The notes below the pieces were generated by a model. The model was not told the origin of the DNA and did no database searches. It saw nothing but the letters and a program-made list of their open reading frames with translations. Shown here in pieces: positions 8,005 through 16,283 of a DNA stretch of 64,000 nucleotides (the stretch's first letter is position 1; every line of letters starts with the position of its first letter). Position numbers and translations under genes: made by a program. Source of the stretch: Pseudofulvimonas gallinarii (GTDB lineage: Bacteria; Pseudomonadota; Gammaproteobacteria; Xanthomonadales; UBA2363); the NCBI RefSeq assembly GCF_004343305.1, contig NZ_SMAF01000001.1, forward strand, positions 124,001 through 188,000. Reading direction: 5' to 3'.

Positions 8005-10388
8005 GTCTGTTCTCCGCGTTCCGTAAACCCGCCTGGCAGTCCTCCAATCCCGCGCGCAGGCTGGCCGCCGTTTCCGCCGGCAATGATCCCGACCTCCGCG
8101 CCGCGCTGCCGCGCCTTGCGTTGGAAGACCCGGATGCATCCATCCGACGTGAAGCCCTGCGCCGTTGCGACGATTTGGCGCTGTTCGCCAGCGCGATGAA
8201 GAACGACGGCGATGGCGGCATCCGGCACTGGGCGCGCGAACGCTGGCTGGCGGCGGTTTCCGATGGCCGGATCGAAGCCGACGACGGCGTCCTGTCGCTG
8301 CTTGAGGGTGACGAACTAGAACAGCTGGCCATCCGGCATGGATCGGCTGCACTGCGCCAGCGGCTGCTGCAGCGGATCAACCGGCAGGGCTTCATCAACG
8401 AGCGCGCGCTCGCCGATCCCGATGCGGGTATCCGCCTGGCACTTGTCGAGCGCATCGACACGGTGGCGGTGCTGGAGCGGATCGCCGACAAGGCACGCCG
8501 CTTCGACAAGCGCCTGGCGCGTGCGGCCCGCGATCGCGCGGACGCGCTGCGCCTGGCCTCCGGCGACAACGCTGCGCAGGCTCGCCGCGCTCTCGCCCTG
8601 TGCCAGTCACTCGAACAGGTGATGCGTGAACCGATGGAGCTGGACGCGCGTCGCGCCCGCCTGGCCAGCCACGAGGAGGAGTGGCGGTCGCTGGATGCCG
8701 AAGCGCTGTCGTCCGAACTGCATGCCCGCTTCGCCGGTGCGCGCGAGGTGATCCTGGCGCAGTTGCAGCCGCCGCCTGCGCCCTCGCCGGAAGCCGCCGG
8801 TGACCACAGTCCGGAGGAGTCCGGGCCCGGCGTCGTTGAAGAGCCGCCTCCGCCAAGCCTGGAGGAGATCGCCGCACAGACGCGCCTGCAGGCCGAACTC
8901 GCCGCCCTGGCCGAACAGCGCGCCCGTGAGAAGGCCGAGCAGGAAGCGCAGCAGAAGCGTGTGGCCGAACGGCGCGCCGGGCAGCACGCGCTCCTGCAGT
9001 CGCTCGAAAAGGCCCTCGACGATGGCGACATGGCCGCCGCAGGCAAGTCGCTGGCCGATATCGACCCTGCCCTGCTGGCGCAGTCCGACCAGCGCCAGTG
9101 GCAATCCCTGCAGCCCCGGTTGCGCGAACTGCGCGCGTGGCAACGCTGGGCCAGCCAGGGTGCCAGGCAACGCCTGTGCGAAGACGTCGAGGCGCTCGAA
9201 GGTCGTGGGTTGCATCCGGATGCGCTTGCGACACGCGTGCGGGAACTGCAACAGCAGTGGCGACAGATCCATGTCGACGGTACCGATGGGCTCGACCGGC
9301 GCTTCCACGCCGCCTGCACGCGTGTACTGAAACCGGCGCGCGGGTTCTTCGAAAAACGAGACGCCCTGCGTGACGGTTACCGGCAGACGCTGGACCGCTT
9401 CTTCGCCGACGCCCATGGTGCCCTGGGTGCAGCACGCCCAGCTGGCGACGTGGAAGGAAACGACGCCACAAGCGCCGGCGAGATCGAAACGGAGCGCCTG
9501 CTCGCCCTGCAGTCCGATGCCACGGGTCATCTCCGGCAGCTGGACCGGCTTGCTCCCGGCGACCGCCGCGAAGCGGCCGATCGTCTCCGCGGGCTGCTCG
9601 ATCGCATCAGGCCCGTTCTCGAATCGCGCTTTGCCAGCGTCGAAAAAGAGCGCGACCGGCTGATCGAGGCGGCCACGCGCCTCTCCGGCGAAACGAACGG
9701 CAAGCGTCTGGGCGTCGAGGCGCGCAGCCTGAACCAGCGCTGGCAGGCACTCGGCAAGGGCCGCCGCGGCCGCGACCAGCAGCAATGGCGCCGTTTCCGC
9801 GCCGCGCTTGACCAGGCCTTCGCCAACCTCGATGCGGCCCGGCGCGAGAATGCGGCCGCGGCCGAGGCCCTGCACGCGCAGGCCGAGGCGTTGGTCGCAG
9901 CCATCGAGGAGGCTGTGGCAGGCAGCGAAGAACAGGCCGCCGACGCGGCTGCCCGCGTGCGCGAACTGCGCGAGCGGTGGCAGGCCATGAACATCCGGGA
10001 TGCGGCGCTGGGTAAACGCTACGACGACGCCATGACCCGCCACCGCCTGGCGCTGGAACGGGTAAAGGCACGCCAGCAGCGCGAACAGCTGCTGGCCCTG
10101 ATCGAGCAGGCGCCGGCCGCAGGCAGCGGTACCGACGAAGGTCGTGTTGCGGCACGGGCGCTGGTGTTCGAGGCCGAATCACTGGCCGGCATCGATCCGC
10201 CTGACGACGAGCGCGAAGCCCGCAGGCAGTGGCAGCTTGAGCGACTGCAGGCCCGCCTGGGCGGCGGCGCGGGGGTCGTCGACCTGGCCGGGCTGCTGGC
10301 GCGGTGGCGTGATCTTGCCGGCGTGGACGCAGAGGATCGCCGGCGTTTCGGCGAACGCCTCACGCGCGTGGTCGAGCGCAGCGCCTGA
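8001..10388 (+). CDS. DUF349 domain protein, long coiled-coil/helical
   Basis: A 795-residue, highly charged, mostly helical protein. The first 230 residues look like short helical repeats (HEAT-like, with recurring R-A-L-A-D spacing). A coiled-coil rich in Ala, Glu, Arg and Gln follows at about 280-340. The C-terminal half holds several DUF349-type units with repeated R..W (LRELRAWQRW, ELQQQWRQI, LNQRWQALGKG, LRERWQAMN). The ATG at 8001 overlaps the TraB-family stop as ATGA, so the longer upstream frame is rejected. The biochemical role of DUF349 is not established. There is no signal peptide or membrane segment, so it is cytoplasmic. Confidence 0.8.
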   Translation: MSLFSAFRKPAWQSSNPARRLAAVSAGNDPDLRAALPRLALEDPDASIRREALRRCDDLALFASAMKNDGDGGIRHWARERWLAAVSDGRIEADDGVLSLLEGDELEQLAIRHGSAALRQRLLQRINRQGFINERALADPDAGIRLALVERIDTVAVLERIADKARRFDKRLARAARDRADALRLASGDNAAQARRALALCQSLEQVMREPMELDARRARLASHEEEWRSLDAEALSSELHARFAGAREVILAQLQPPPAPSPEAAGDHSPEESGPGVVEEPPPPSLEEIAAQTRLQAELAALAEQRAREKAEQEAQQKRVAERRAGQHALLQSLEKALDDGDMAAAGKSLADIDPALLAQSDQRQWQSLQPRLRELRAWQRWASQGARQRLCEDVEALEGRGLHPDALATRVRELQQQWRQIHVDGTDGLDRRFHAACTRVLKPARGFFEKRDALRDGYRQTLDRFFADAHGALGAARPAGDVEGNDATSAGEIETERLLALQSDATGHLRQLDRLAPGDRREAADRLRGLLDRIRPVLESRFASVEKERDRLIEAATRLSGETNGKRLGVEARSLNQRWQALGKGRRGRDQQQWRRFRAALDQAFANLDAARRENAAAAEALHAQAEALVAAIEEAVAGSEEQAADAAARVRELRERWQAMNIRDAALGKRYDDAMTRHRLALERVKARQQREQLLALIEQAPAAGSGTDEGRVAARALVFEAESLAGIDPPDDEREARRQWQLERLQARLGGGAGVVDLAGLLARWRDLAGVDAEDRRRFGERLTRVVERSA

Positions 10389-10406
10389 GCGGCGCTGCGC
10401 GGGGGC

Positions 10407-11030
10407 TCAGGCGGCCTTGCCGCGTTTGCGCAGCACGTACACCGATGCCGGCGGCAGATTGCGCAGCGTGAAACCCGAGCGCTCGCCCTGCAGGCCGAGC
10501 TCCGCCATCACGTCAGGATGCACGGGGACTTTCGGACCGTAGGTGAACTGCACGAACGCGCCGTCCTCACCCATCAACTCGAACGCGCCTGCAAGGATCG
10601 CTTGCTGCGTCTCCCGGTCCATGGCCAGCAGGCCGAGTCCACTGACGATGGCATGGACCGCGCCTTCGTCCAGGAAGCGTCGGACCTCGGGATTGCCCGG
10701 CAGGTCGCGCGCATCGCCCAGCACCACCCGGATCGATGGCAGCTGTTCGCGGAGATAGGACTGCAGTTCCGGGTTGTACTCCAGTGCCAGCAGGTCGTTG
10801 CCGGCGATGCCATGCTCCAGCATCGCCCGGGTGAAGGCGCCAGTCCCCGGACCCAGTTCGATGACCCGTCTGGTTCCGGCCGGCAGCGCCTCGATGATCC
10901 GGCGCGCCAGGAAACGGCTGCTCGGCGAAATCGCGGCGATGCTCAACGGCCGACGCAACCACTGGCGGAAGAACATCCACAGCTCGGCACGGTTGGATCG
11001 GCTGGTTGAAGTCGGACTCTTGGCTTCCAC
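10407..11030 (-). CDS. SAM-dependent methyltransferase, phospholipid N-methyltransferase-like
   Basis: A 207-residue class I methyltransferase. The S-adenosylmethionine motif I is ELGPGTGAF (58-66), followed by the acidic motif II (LLALEYNPEL) and a motif III-like LGDARDLP. An amphipathic N-terminus with FFRQWLRRP precedes it, like the Rhodobacter-type PmtA that methylates phosphatidylethanolamine at the membrane surface. KsgA-like rRNA methyltransferases share the same motif, but the short length and the final QFTYGPKVPVHPDV favour the phospholipid group. The start is a GTG at 11030 with AGGGA about 7 nt upstream. It converges with the DUF349 gene, 18 nt away. Confidence 0.65.
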   Translation of the reverse strand: MEAKSPTSTSRSNRAELWMFFRQWLRRPLSIAAISPSSRFLARRIIEALPAGTRRVIELGPGTGAFTRAMLEHGIAGNDLLALEYNPELQSYLREQLPSIRVVLGDARDLPGNPEVRRFLDEGAVHAIVSGLGLLAMDRETQQAILAGAFELMGEDGAFVQFTYGPKVPVHPDVMAELGLQGERSGFTLRNLPPASVYVLRKRGKAA

Positions 11031-11170
11031 GGAACATCCCTGTCAGGCAGGGACCGATCATAGCCAGCCGCGGGTCCACTGGCGATATGCCATCAGGCCT
11101 AGACCGGCGCATCCAGAGACTCCTTGCCACGGCAAGTTGTCGACGCGCCGTGCTCGGGGTTACCCGGTGC

Positions 11171-11211
11171 AAAAAAAAAGCCCCGCGTCGGAGGGAGGGC
11201 CGTCGCGGGGC
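11171..11211 (-). terminator. intrinsic terminator with nine-U tail
   Basis: GCCCCGCG (11180-11187 on the plus strand) and CGCGGGGC (11204-11211) pair, with an inner CGG/CCG extension. Nine consecutive A on the plus strand (11171-11179) give the U-tail of a leftward transcript. It would end either rlmKL transcription or the small RNA above. Confidence 0.88.
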
Positions 11212-11271
11212 GGTCGAGACCACGATGAGGGAGGGATCGTGATCTGCTGTCAGGCGGATTGCCCGTCTGAC
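11171..11271 (-). ncRNA. candidate C-rich-loop small RNA (sX13-like)
   Basis: This leftward segment folds into three successive hairpins and ends in nine U. SL1 (11271-11249) pairs GTCAG with CTGAC around a CGG/CCG core. SL2 (11244-11218) has a 9-bp stem and exposes CCCUCCCUC. SL3 (11211-11180) has an 8-bp GC stem plus CGG/CCG and exposes CCCUCCCU, then the U-run. Two loops presenting the same C-rich, anti-Shine-Dalgarno-like motif above an intrinsic terminator is the architecture of sX13, a Xanthomonadaceae riboregulator that binds G-rich mRNA stretches. No long open frame occupies it. The 5' end is unmapped and probably lies near 11275-11290. It could instead be a processed 3' end of the rlmKL mRNA, which stops at 11355. 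Confidence 0.6.
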
Positions 11272-11354
11272 GGCGCCTACTCTGCCACCGTGCCACTGAA
11301 TTACGGCTGAGCAAAACAGTGCGCTTTTGCCGGTGGTTTGGGCCGTCCCGGGGG

Positions 11355-13496
11355 TCAGTCGCGACGTGGACGCAGCAGAAAGACCTGATGGATGCGGGGG
11401 TCGCGGGCGAAGTCGAATGGCAGCATCGCCGCACTGCGATCCTCGATGTGGAACCGCGATGCCAATGCGTCGTGGTCCAGGCGGAAACGCCGGAAATGGT
11501 TCGAGAACACGATCTCGCCACCAGGCGTCAGCAGGTTCCCGCAGGCATGCAGCAGTTCGACGTGCTGGCGCTGTACGTCGAAATCGTCGGCGCCCTTGGA
11601 ATTCGAGAAGGTCGGCGGATCGACATAGACCAGGTCATAGCGTCCCGGCCGCGCGTCCAGCCAGCGCATCACGTCCGCCTGCACCAGCCGGTGCCGCGGA
11701 CCGGTGAAGCCGTTGAGCTCGAGATTGCGTTGCGCCCAGGCCAGGTAGGTCGTCGACAGGTCGACGCTGGTCGTGGTGCGGGCACCGCCGGCGGCGGCGT
11801 GGACGGTGCCGGCGCCGGTGTAGCAGAACAGGTTGAGCATGTCGCGGTCGCGCGCATGGTCGCGCAACCAGGCACGCACGGGCCGATGATCCAGGTACAG
11901 GCCGGTGTCGAGGTAATCGCGCAGACGGACTTCGAAGCGCAGGCCCTGCTCCTGCGCGATGAGCACCGTGTCACCCCGTCCGGTGGGCAGGTACTGGTCG
12001 CCCTGGTCCTGGTGCTGGCGCCGCCGTGTCTTCACGGTGACGCGCTCACGCGGCATGGCCAGGACGTCGCGCACGGCACGGATCAGTTCACCCAGCCTTC
12101 GACGCGCGGTTTCCGCGGGAATCTGTGCCGGCGCCTGGTATTCCTGGACGACGGCATGGTCCTCGTAGATGTCGACGGCCGCGGCGTATTCCGGCAGGTC
12201 CGCGTCGTACAGGCGGTAACAGGTGATGCCCTCGCGCTGCAGGCGCTTGCGCATCCGGTCCTGGTTCTTTCGCAGCCGGTTGGCGACCATCTGCGCGCCG
12301 GCGCTCAGGGGTGCTTCGACGACCGGTGCCCGTTCGGCTTCCCGCACCGGCTCGATCAGCAGCAGTTCGCAGGCCAGTCGGCCGTTGCTCAGCGCGTAGC
12401 GTTTGCGGGCGCGCAGGCCCAGTGCGCGGCCGCGGCCATCCGCCAGGGTCAGCAGCGCAAGTCGGCTGTCCGGGAAATGTTCGCGCACGCTCTGGCCAAA
12501 CCGCTGGTACAGATCTCGGGTCGAACGGTCATCACCCAGACGCGCGCCATAAGGCAGGTTCGACACCAGCAACGGCGGACGGGGCGAAGGCGTGGGCCGC
12601 GCCAGCGCATTGCCGTGGCGGAAGCTCACCAGCTCTCCGACGCCGGCGGTCTGCGCGTGCCGTTTCGCCAGATCGACGACGCGCGGGTCGAGATCGACGC
12701 CTTCTATGGCGACGGTGGTTGCGGCCAGTCCCTTTTCGCGCCGCTGGAACGCCTCCTCGCGCAGCGCGTTCCACGCCGCGGCATCGAACCCGGGCCAGCC
12801 GGCGCAACCGGGAAGCGCACGAAGGATGCCGGGCGCGATGTCCGCCGCCATCCAGGCCGCTTCGATGGCGATGGTTCCAATGCCGCAGAACGGGTCAAGC
12901 AGGTGTGCGCCTGACGCCGCGTCGGCGGGCCACCCGGCGCGAAGGAGCATGGCGGCGGCGAGGGTTTCCTTGAGCGGTGCCTCGCCCTGCCCCTGTCGCC
13001 AGCCGCGCCGGTGCAGGGGCTCGCCGGAAAGGTCCAGGCCAAGGACGGCCCTGTTCTTCACCAGCCTGAGATTGAGGCGCACGTCGGGGTTGTCCGGATC
13101 GACGTCCGGGCGGTGTCCGTCGCGCGCGCGCAGCTGGTCGACGATCGCGTCCTTGGCGCGCTGGCCGGCGAACATGCCCTGGTTGATCGTCGAGGCGCGC
13201 GCCGTGGCGTCGATGGCGAAACTGCGGCCGGCGTCGAGGTGGCGCGACCAGTCCACCGCCATGACGCCCTCGTACAGCGCGTCCGGACCGTCGGCATCGA
13301 ACTCCGCCAGCGGCAGGAGCACGCGGCTGGCCAGCCGCGACCAAAGACAGGCGCGAAGCCCCAGATCCCCGGCACCGGAGAAATGGACGCCGGCCAGCGC
13401 CTCGTGTGCGTCGACGGCGCCAATGGATTTCAGCTCGTCGACGAGCAGGTATTCCAGGCCCTTCGCGCAGGTCGCGAAATAACGGACCGCGCTCAC
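11355..13496 (-). CDS. rlmL: bifunctional 23S rRNA methyltransferase RlmKL
   Basis: A 713-residue fusion of two rRNA methyltransferases. The N-terminal half has a THUMP RNA-binding region (about 50-160) and the RlmL domain with the NLPYG catalytic motif, which makes m2G2445. The C-terminal half is RlmK, which makes m7G2069, with CYTGAGTVHAAAGGA as its SAM-binding region and YVDPPTFSNSK as the catalytic motif. Length and order match E. coli RlmKL. It starts with GTG at 13496 and overlaps the upstream hydrolase stop by four bases (GTGA), so the hydrolase and RlmKL form an operon. Confidence 0.95.
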   Translation of the reverse strand: MSAVRYFATCAKGLEYLLVDELKSIGAVDAHEALAGVHFSGAGDLGLRACLWSRLASRVLLPLAEFDADGPDALYEGVMAVDWSRHLDAGRSFAIDATARASTINQGMFAGQRAKDAIVDQLRARDGHRPDVDPDNPDVRLNLRLVKNRAVLGLDLSGEPLHRRGWRQGQGEAPLKETLAAAMLLRAGWPADAASGAHLLDPFCGIGTIAIEAAWMAADIAPGILRALPGCAGWPGFDAAAWNALREEAFQRREKGLAATTVAIEGVDLDPRVVDLAKRHAQTAGVGELVSFRHGNALARPTPSPRPPLLVSNLPYGARLGDDRSTRDLYQRFGQSVREHFPDSRLALLTLADGRGRALGLRARKRYALSNGRLACELLLIEPVREAERAPVVEAPLSAGAQMVANRLRKNQDRMRKRLQREGITCYRLYDADLPEYAAAVDIYEDHAVVQEYQAPAQIPAETARRRLGELIRAVRDVLAMPRERVTVKTRRRQHQDQGDQYLPTGRGDTVLIAQEQGLRFEVRLRDYLDTGLYLDHRPVRAWLRDHARDRDMLNLFCYTGAGTVHAAAGGARTTTSVDLSTTYLAWAQRNLELNGFTGPRHRLVQADVMRWLDARPGRYDLVYVDPPTFSNSKGADDFDVQRQHVELLHACGNLLTPGGEIVFSNHFRRFRLDHDALASRFHIEDRSAAMLPFDFARDPRIHQVFLLRPRRD

Positions 13497-14005
13497 TCGC
13501 AGGATCCCAGGAAGCGGTCGAACAGCGCGGCGATCACATCGACATGGGCTTCTAGACGATGGTTGTCATCGAGCAGGTGCAGCGGCAGGCGCCGCCGCGA
13601 AGCGAAGGCGACGACGTCAGCGGCCGGGATCAATTCATCACCCCAGGCATGCACGATCTCGGCGCGGACAGCGGGAAGGTCCAGCGACAGCGGGAAGCCG
13701 GGGATGCCCAGCGGCGGCGCGATCAGGAAGACGCCCCTGCAGGGAACGCTCAGCGAGGCCCGCGCCGAACAGAAGGCACCCAGGCTGGATCCGGCCAGCA
13801 CCAGCGGTTGGCCCGGCTCGACCGACGCCAGCAGGCGTTCGATGCGCGATTCAAGCCGGCGGACATCGCGTGTCGCATCAAGATCGCGGAAATCGGGACG
13901 GCTGCTGCGCCAGCCACGCGCCTCCGCAACGGCCGCCAGGGCACTCACCTTGTTCGCCTGCGGGCCGGACTCCATCCCGTGCGAAAGCAGTACCTGTCCC
14001 TTCAT
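13493..14005 (-). CDS. small alpha/beta hydrolase (YqiA/YcfP-like)
   Basis: A 170-residue hydrolase starting MKGQVLLSHGMESGPQANKV. The nucleophile elbow is GSSLGAF, an acidic residue occurs in HAWGDELIP, and the terminal histidine is probably in LLDDNHRLE, giving a Ser-Asp-His triad. It is short for alpha/beta hydrolases but typical of the YqiA/YcfP esterase-like group. The long open frame extends far upstream, but the homologous part begins at the ATG at 14005. The substrate is unknown. It is translationally coupled to rlmKL and divergent from the amidase gene with 90 nt between. Confidence 0.75.
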   Translation of the reverse strand: MKGQVLLSHGMESGPQANKVSALAAVAEARGWRSSRPDFRDLDATRDVRRLESRIERLLASVEPGQPLVLAGSSLGAFCSARASLSVPCRGVFLIAPPLGIPGFPLSLDLPAVRAEIVHAWGDELIPAADVVAFASRRRLPLHLLDDNHRLEAHVDVIAALFDRFLGSCE

Positions 14006-14095
14006 TGTCGACCATCGCGTTTCTGCAGCCGGCCATGCTATCAGACGACGCATGATGCGCAGACCCGCCGGCCAGCCGGCTGTTAGCATTCGTCC

Positions 14096-14713
14096 ATGTC
14101 GCACGCCCCCCCGAATCCCACGTTGAGCCCGGTCATCGACCGTCGGCTCCCCTACGCGCAGAAACTGGCCACGCGCGCGACGTCCGACATCGACCTGGCG
14201 GTCATCCATTGCACGGAGTTGCCCGACCTGGCGACGGCACGCGAGTTCGGCGAGCGGGTACATTACGACAGCGGCACCGGCAACAGCGGCCACTACTACA
14301 TCGACCGCGACGGCCGCATCGAGCGCTGGGTTCCCGAGGATCACGTCGCGCACCATGTCCGCGGCTGGAACACGCGCAGCATCGGCATCGAACTGGTGCA
14401 CACGGGCCGTTGGCCGGACTGGTACCATTCGCGCCGGCAGGTGCCCACCGAGCCCTACCCCGACGTCCAGATCGATGCGCTGACCGCGTTGCTCCGGGGC
14501 CTGCGCGAGTCGCTGCCGTCCTTGCGCTGGATCGCGGGCCACGATGATCTCGACCGCGAACAGGTTGCCGCCAGTGACGCGCCGGACCAGTCCGTCCGGC
14601 GCAAGATCGATCCGGGTCCCGGCTTTCCGTGGCCGCGCGTGGTTGCGGCCTCCGGGCTGGCGCGCCTGGACCCTGATTCCCCGCTCCCATTTCCTGCAAA
14701 GTCCGACGAATGA
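14096..14713 (+). CDS. N-acetylmuramoyl-L-alanine amidase, AmpD-like
   Basis: A 205-residue amidase_2 domain enzyme that cleaves the bond between muramic acid and the stem peptide. Zinc ligand positions are recognisable: His in AVIHCTE, His near ARWVPEDHVAHHV, and an acidic DPGPGFPW motif at the end, which is characteristic of AmpD. No signal peptide is evident, so it is probably cytoplasmic and recycles anhydro-muropeptides, although an AmiD-like role is possible. The stop overlaps the tesB start as ATGA. The usual ampE partner is absent. Confidence 0.8.
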   Translation: MSHAPPNPTLSPVIDRRLPYAQKLATRATSDIDLAVIHCTELPDLATAREFGERVHYDSGTGNSGHYYIDRDGRIERWVPEDHVAHHVRGWNTRSIGIELVHTGRWPDWYHSRRQVPTEPYPDVQIDALTALLRGLRESLPSLRWIAGHDDLDREQVAASDAPDQSVRRKIDPGPGFPWPRVVAASGLARLDPDSPLPFPAKSDE

Positions 14714-15597
14714 ACCAGGCTGTCGTTTCCGAACTCACCGAACTGCTGCGCCTGGAGCGACTGGAAGACAACCTGTTCCGCGGCCAGAGCCGCGACATCG
14801 GCACGAAATACGTGTTTGGCGGACAGGTGCTCGGCCAGGCACTGTCCGCTGCGCAGCAGACCATCGATGGCCCGCGCTTCGCACATTCGATGCATGCCTA
14901 CTTCCTGCGCGCCGGCGACAACGAGCGCCCGATCGTCTACACGGTCGACCACACCCGCGACGGCGGCAGCTTCTCGGTCCGCCGCATCACGGCCGTCCAG
15001 CACGGCAAGCCGATCTTCGTCTCCACGGTGTCGTTCCAGATCGACGAAGGGGGCGCCGAACACCAGGTCGCGATGCCCGAGGTGCCGCGTCCCGAAGACC
15101 TCTCTCCGCCGGAGCCGCTGTCGGAACAGGCGCTGGCCAACGTGCCGGTCAAGCTGCGTCGCTGGCTGATGCGCGCCGGTCCGTTCGAATTCCGCCACGT
15201 CTGGCCGCGGGACGAGGTCAATCCGCCGAAGCGGCCGCCGCTGCAGCATGTGTGGTTCCGGCTCACGCATCCGGTCGAGGATGATCCGGTGCTGCACCGC
15301 AGCCTGCTGGCCTACGCCTCCGACTTCCATCTCATCGGTACCGCCACCCTGCCGCACGGCATTTCCTATCTGCATCCGAACGTGCAGATGGCCAGTCTCG
15401 ACCACGCCATCTGGTTCCATCGCCCGTTCCGAGCCGACGAATGGCTGCTGTATTCCTGCGACAGCCCGAGCGCTCAGGGTGCGCGTGGCCTGGCGCGCGG
15501 CAGCATCTACAGCCGTGACGGTGCGCTGGTGGCATCCACCGCGCAGGAAGGGTTGATCCGCCTCGTCAATTTGCACGAACAAAGGGATAGATCATGA
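14710..15597 (+). CDS. tesB: acyl-CoA thioesterase II
   Basis: A 295-residue double-hotdog thioesterase that hydrolyses medium- to long-chain acyl-CoA in the cytoplasm. The family hallmarks are GGQVLGQALSAA, HSMHAYFLRAGD, the catalytic aspartate in YTVDHTRDGGSFSVRR, and the C-terminal LDHAIWFHRPFRADEWLLY block. The length is normal for TesB (about 286). It overlaps the amidase upstream and the lipoprotein downstream by four bases each, so the three are likely one transcript. Confidence 0.95.
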   Translation: MNQAVVSELTELLRLERLEDNLFRGQSRDIGTKYVFGGQVLGQALSAAQQTIDGPRFAHSMHAYFLRAGDNERPIVYTVDHTRDGGSFSVRRITAVQHGKPIFVSTVSFQIDEGGAEHQVAMPEVPRPEDLSPPEPLSEQALANVPVKLRRWLMRAGPFEFRHVWPRDEVNPPKRPPLQHVWFRLTHPVEDDPVLHRSLLAYASDFHLIGTATLPHGISYLHPNVQMASLDHAIWFHRPFRADEWLLYSCDSPSAQGARGLARGSIYSRDGALVASTAQEGLIRLVNLHEQRDRS

Positions 15598-16175
15598 AGC
15601 ATTTCATTACCGTGACATTCTGTGTCTGGATACTCTGTGCATGCACCCAGCGCGCTGAACGCACGCCCGAGGAAACCTCATCGCCACCCTCCACCGACAG
15701 CGCCGCGCTCATCCAGAATCCAGGATTCGAATCTGGAACGATCGAGCCATGGGGCACAGCCATTCATGCCAACCCGCAATCCTACGACTTTCAAATTGTC
15801 ACGGATGCCATCCGTAGTGGAAGACACACGCTCAAGATCCAGGGCGACGGACGCGAGCCTTGGGGCGGTATCATCCAGAATGCCGGAAGTGGTGATCTGG
15901 CCGGCAAACGAATGCGCCTGACTGCCTGGGCCAAGGGGACCGGGCTGGTCGAGGGTGTTCAGTTCATTGTCGTATTCAAGGACACGATGGCCATGCCTGT
16001 GGATCACGTATTCAGCAATCTGGGCGCCTCGTTCGATTGGCAGGAGTTGCACCACGAGTTTGATGTTCCCGATCAGAAAACCCGCGTGGAAATCGGCGTC
16101 ATGCTCCTTGGTGCCGGCACGCTGTGGCTGGACGACATCAGCCTCGAAGTGATACAGCCTTCGCAGCACCACTGA
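15594..16175 (+). CDS. lipoprotein with a carbohydrate-binding-like beta-sandwich
   Basis: A 193-residue protein with a lipoprotein signal (TVTFCVWILCACTQR; lipid attachment at the last Cys). The mature part starts with a Ser/Pro/Thr linker and then LIQNPGFESGTIEPWG. This opening, together with the pattern ending LWLDDISLEVI, is typical of CBM4/9 or CIA30-like galactose-binding jelly-rolls that bind sugars or ligands. No enzyme motif is seen. It overlaps tesB by four bases, yet its base composition is visibly more AT-rich than its neighbours, which suggests recent acquisition behind an older operon. The ligand is unknown. Confidence 0.65.
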   Translation: MKHFITVTFCVWILCACTQRAERTPEETSSPPSTDSAALIQNPGFESGTIEPWGTAIHANPQSYDFQIVTDAIRSGRHTLKIQGDGREPWGGIIQNAGSGDLAGKRMRLTAWAKGTGLVEGVQFIVVFKDTMAMPVDHVFSNLGASFDWQELHHEFDVPDQKTRVEIGVMLLGAGTLWLDDISLEVIQPSQHH

Positions 16176-16229
16176 ATGGCAGCGCCGAACAACCTGGACG
16201 GACCGAACACAGGGATGACCAGAACGCAT

Positions 16230-16251
16230 CATGCGCCCTGATGGGCGCATG
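16230..16251. terminator. convergent hairpin between the lipoprotein gene and clpA
   Basis: A 9-bp perfect inverted repeat (CATGCGCCC and GGGCGCATG) with a four-base loop lies between two genes that end towards each other. There is no U-run on either strand, so it is only a probable bidirectional terminator. Confidence 0.45.
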
Positions 16252-16283
16252 CTGCGGCAGTGACGCATCCGGTTGCGTTGGCG

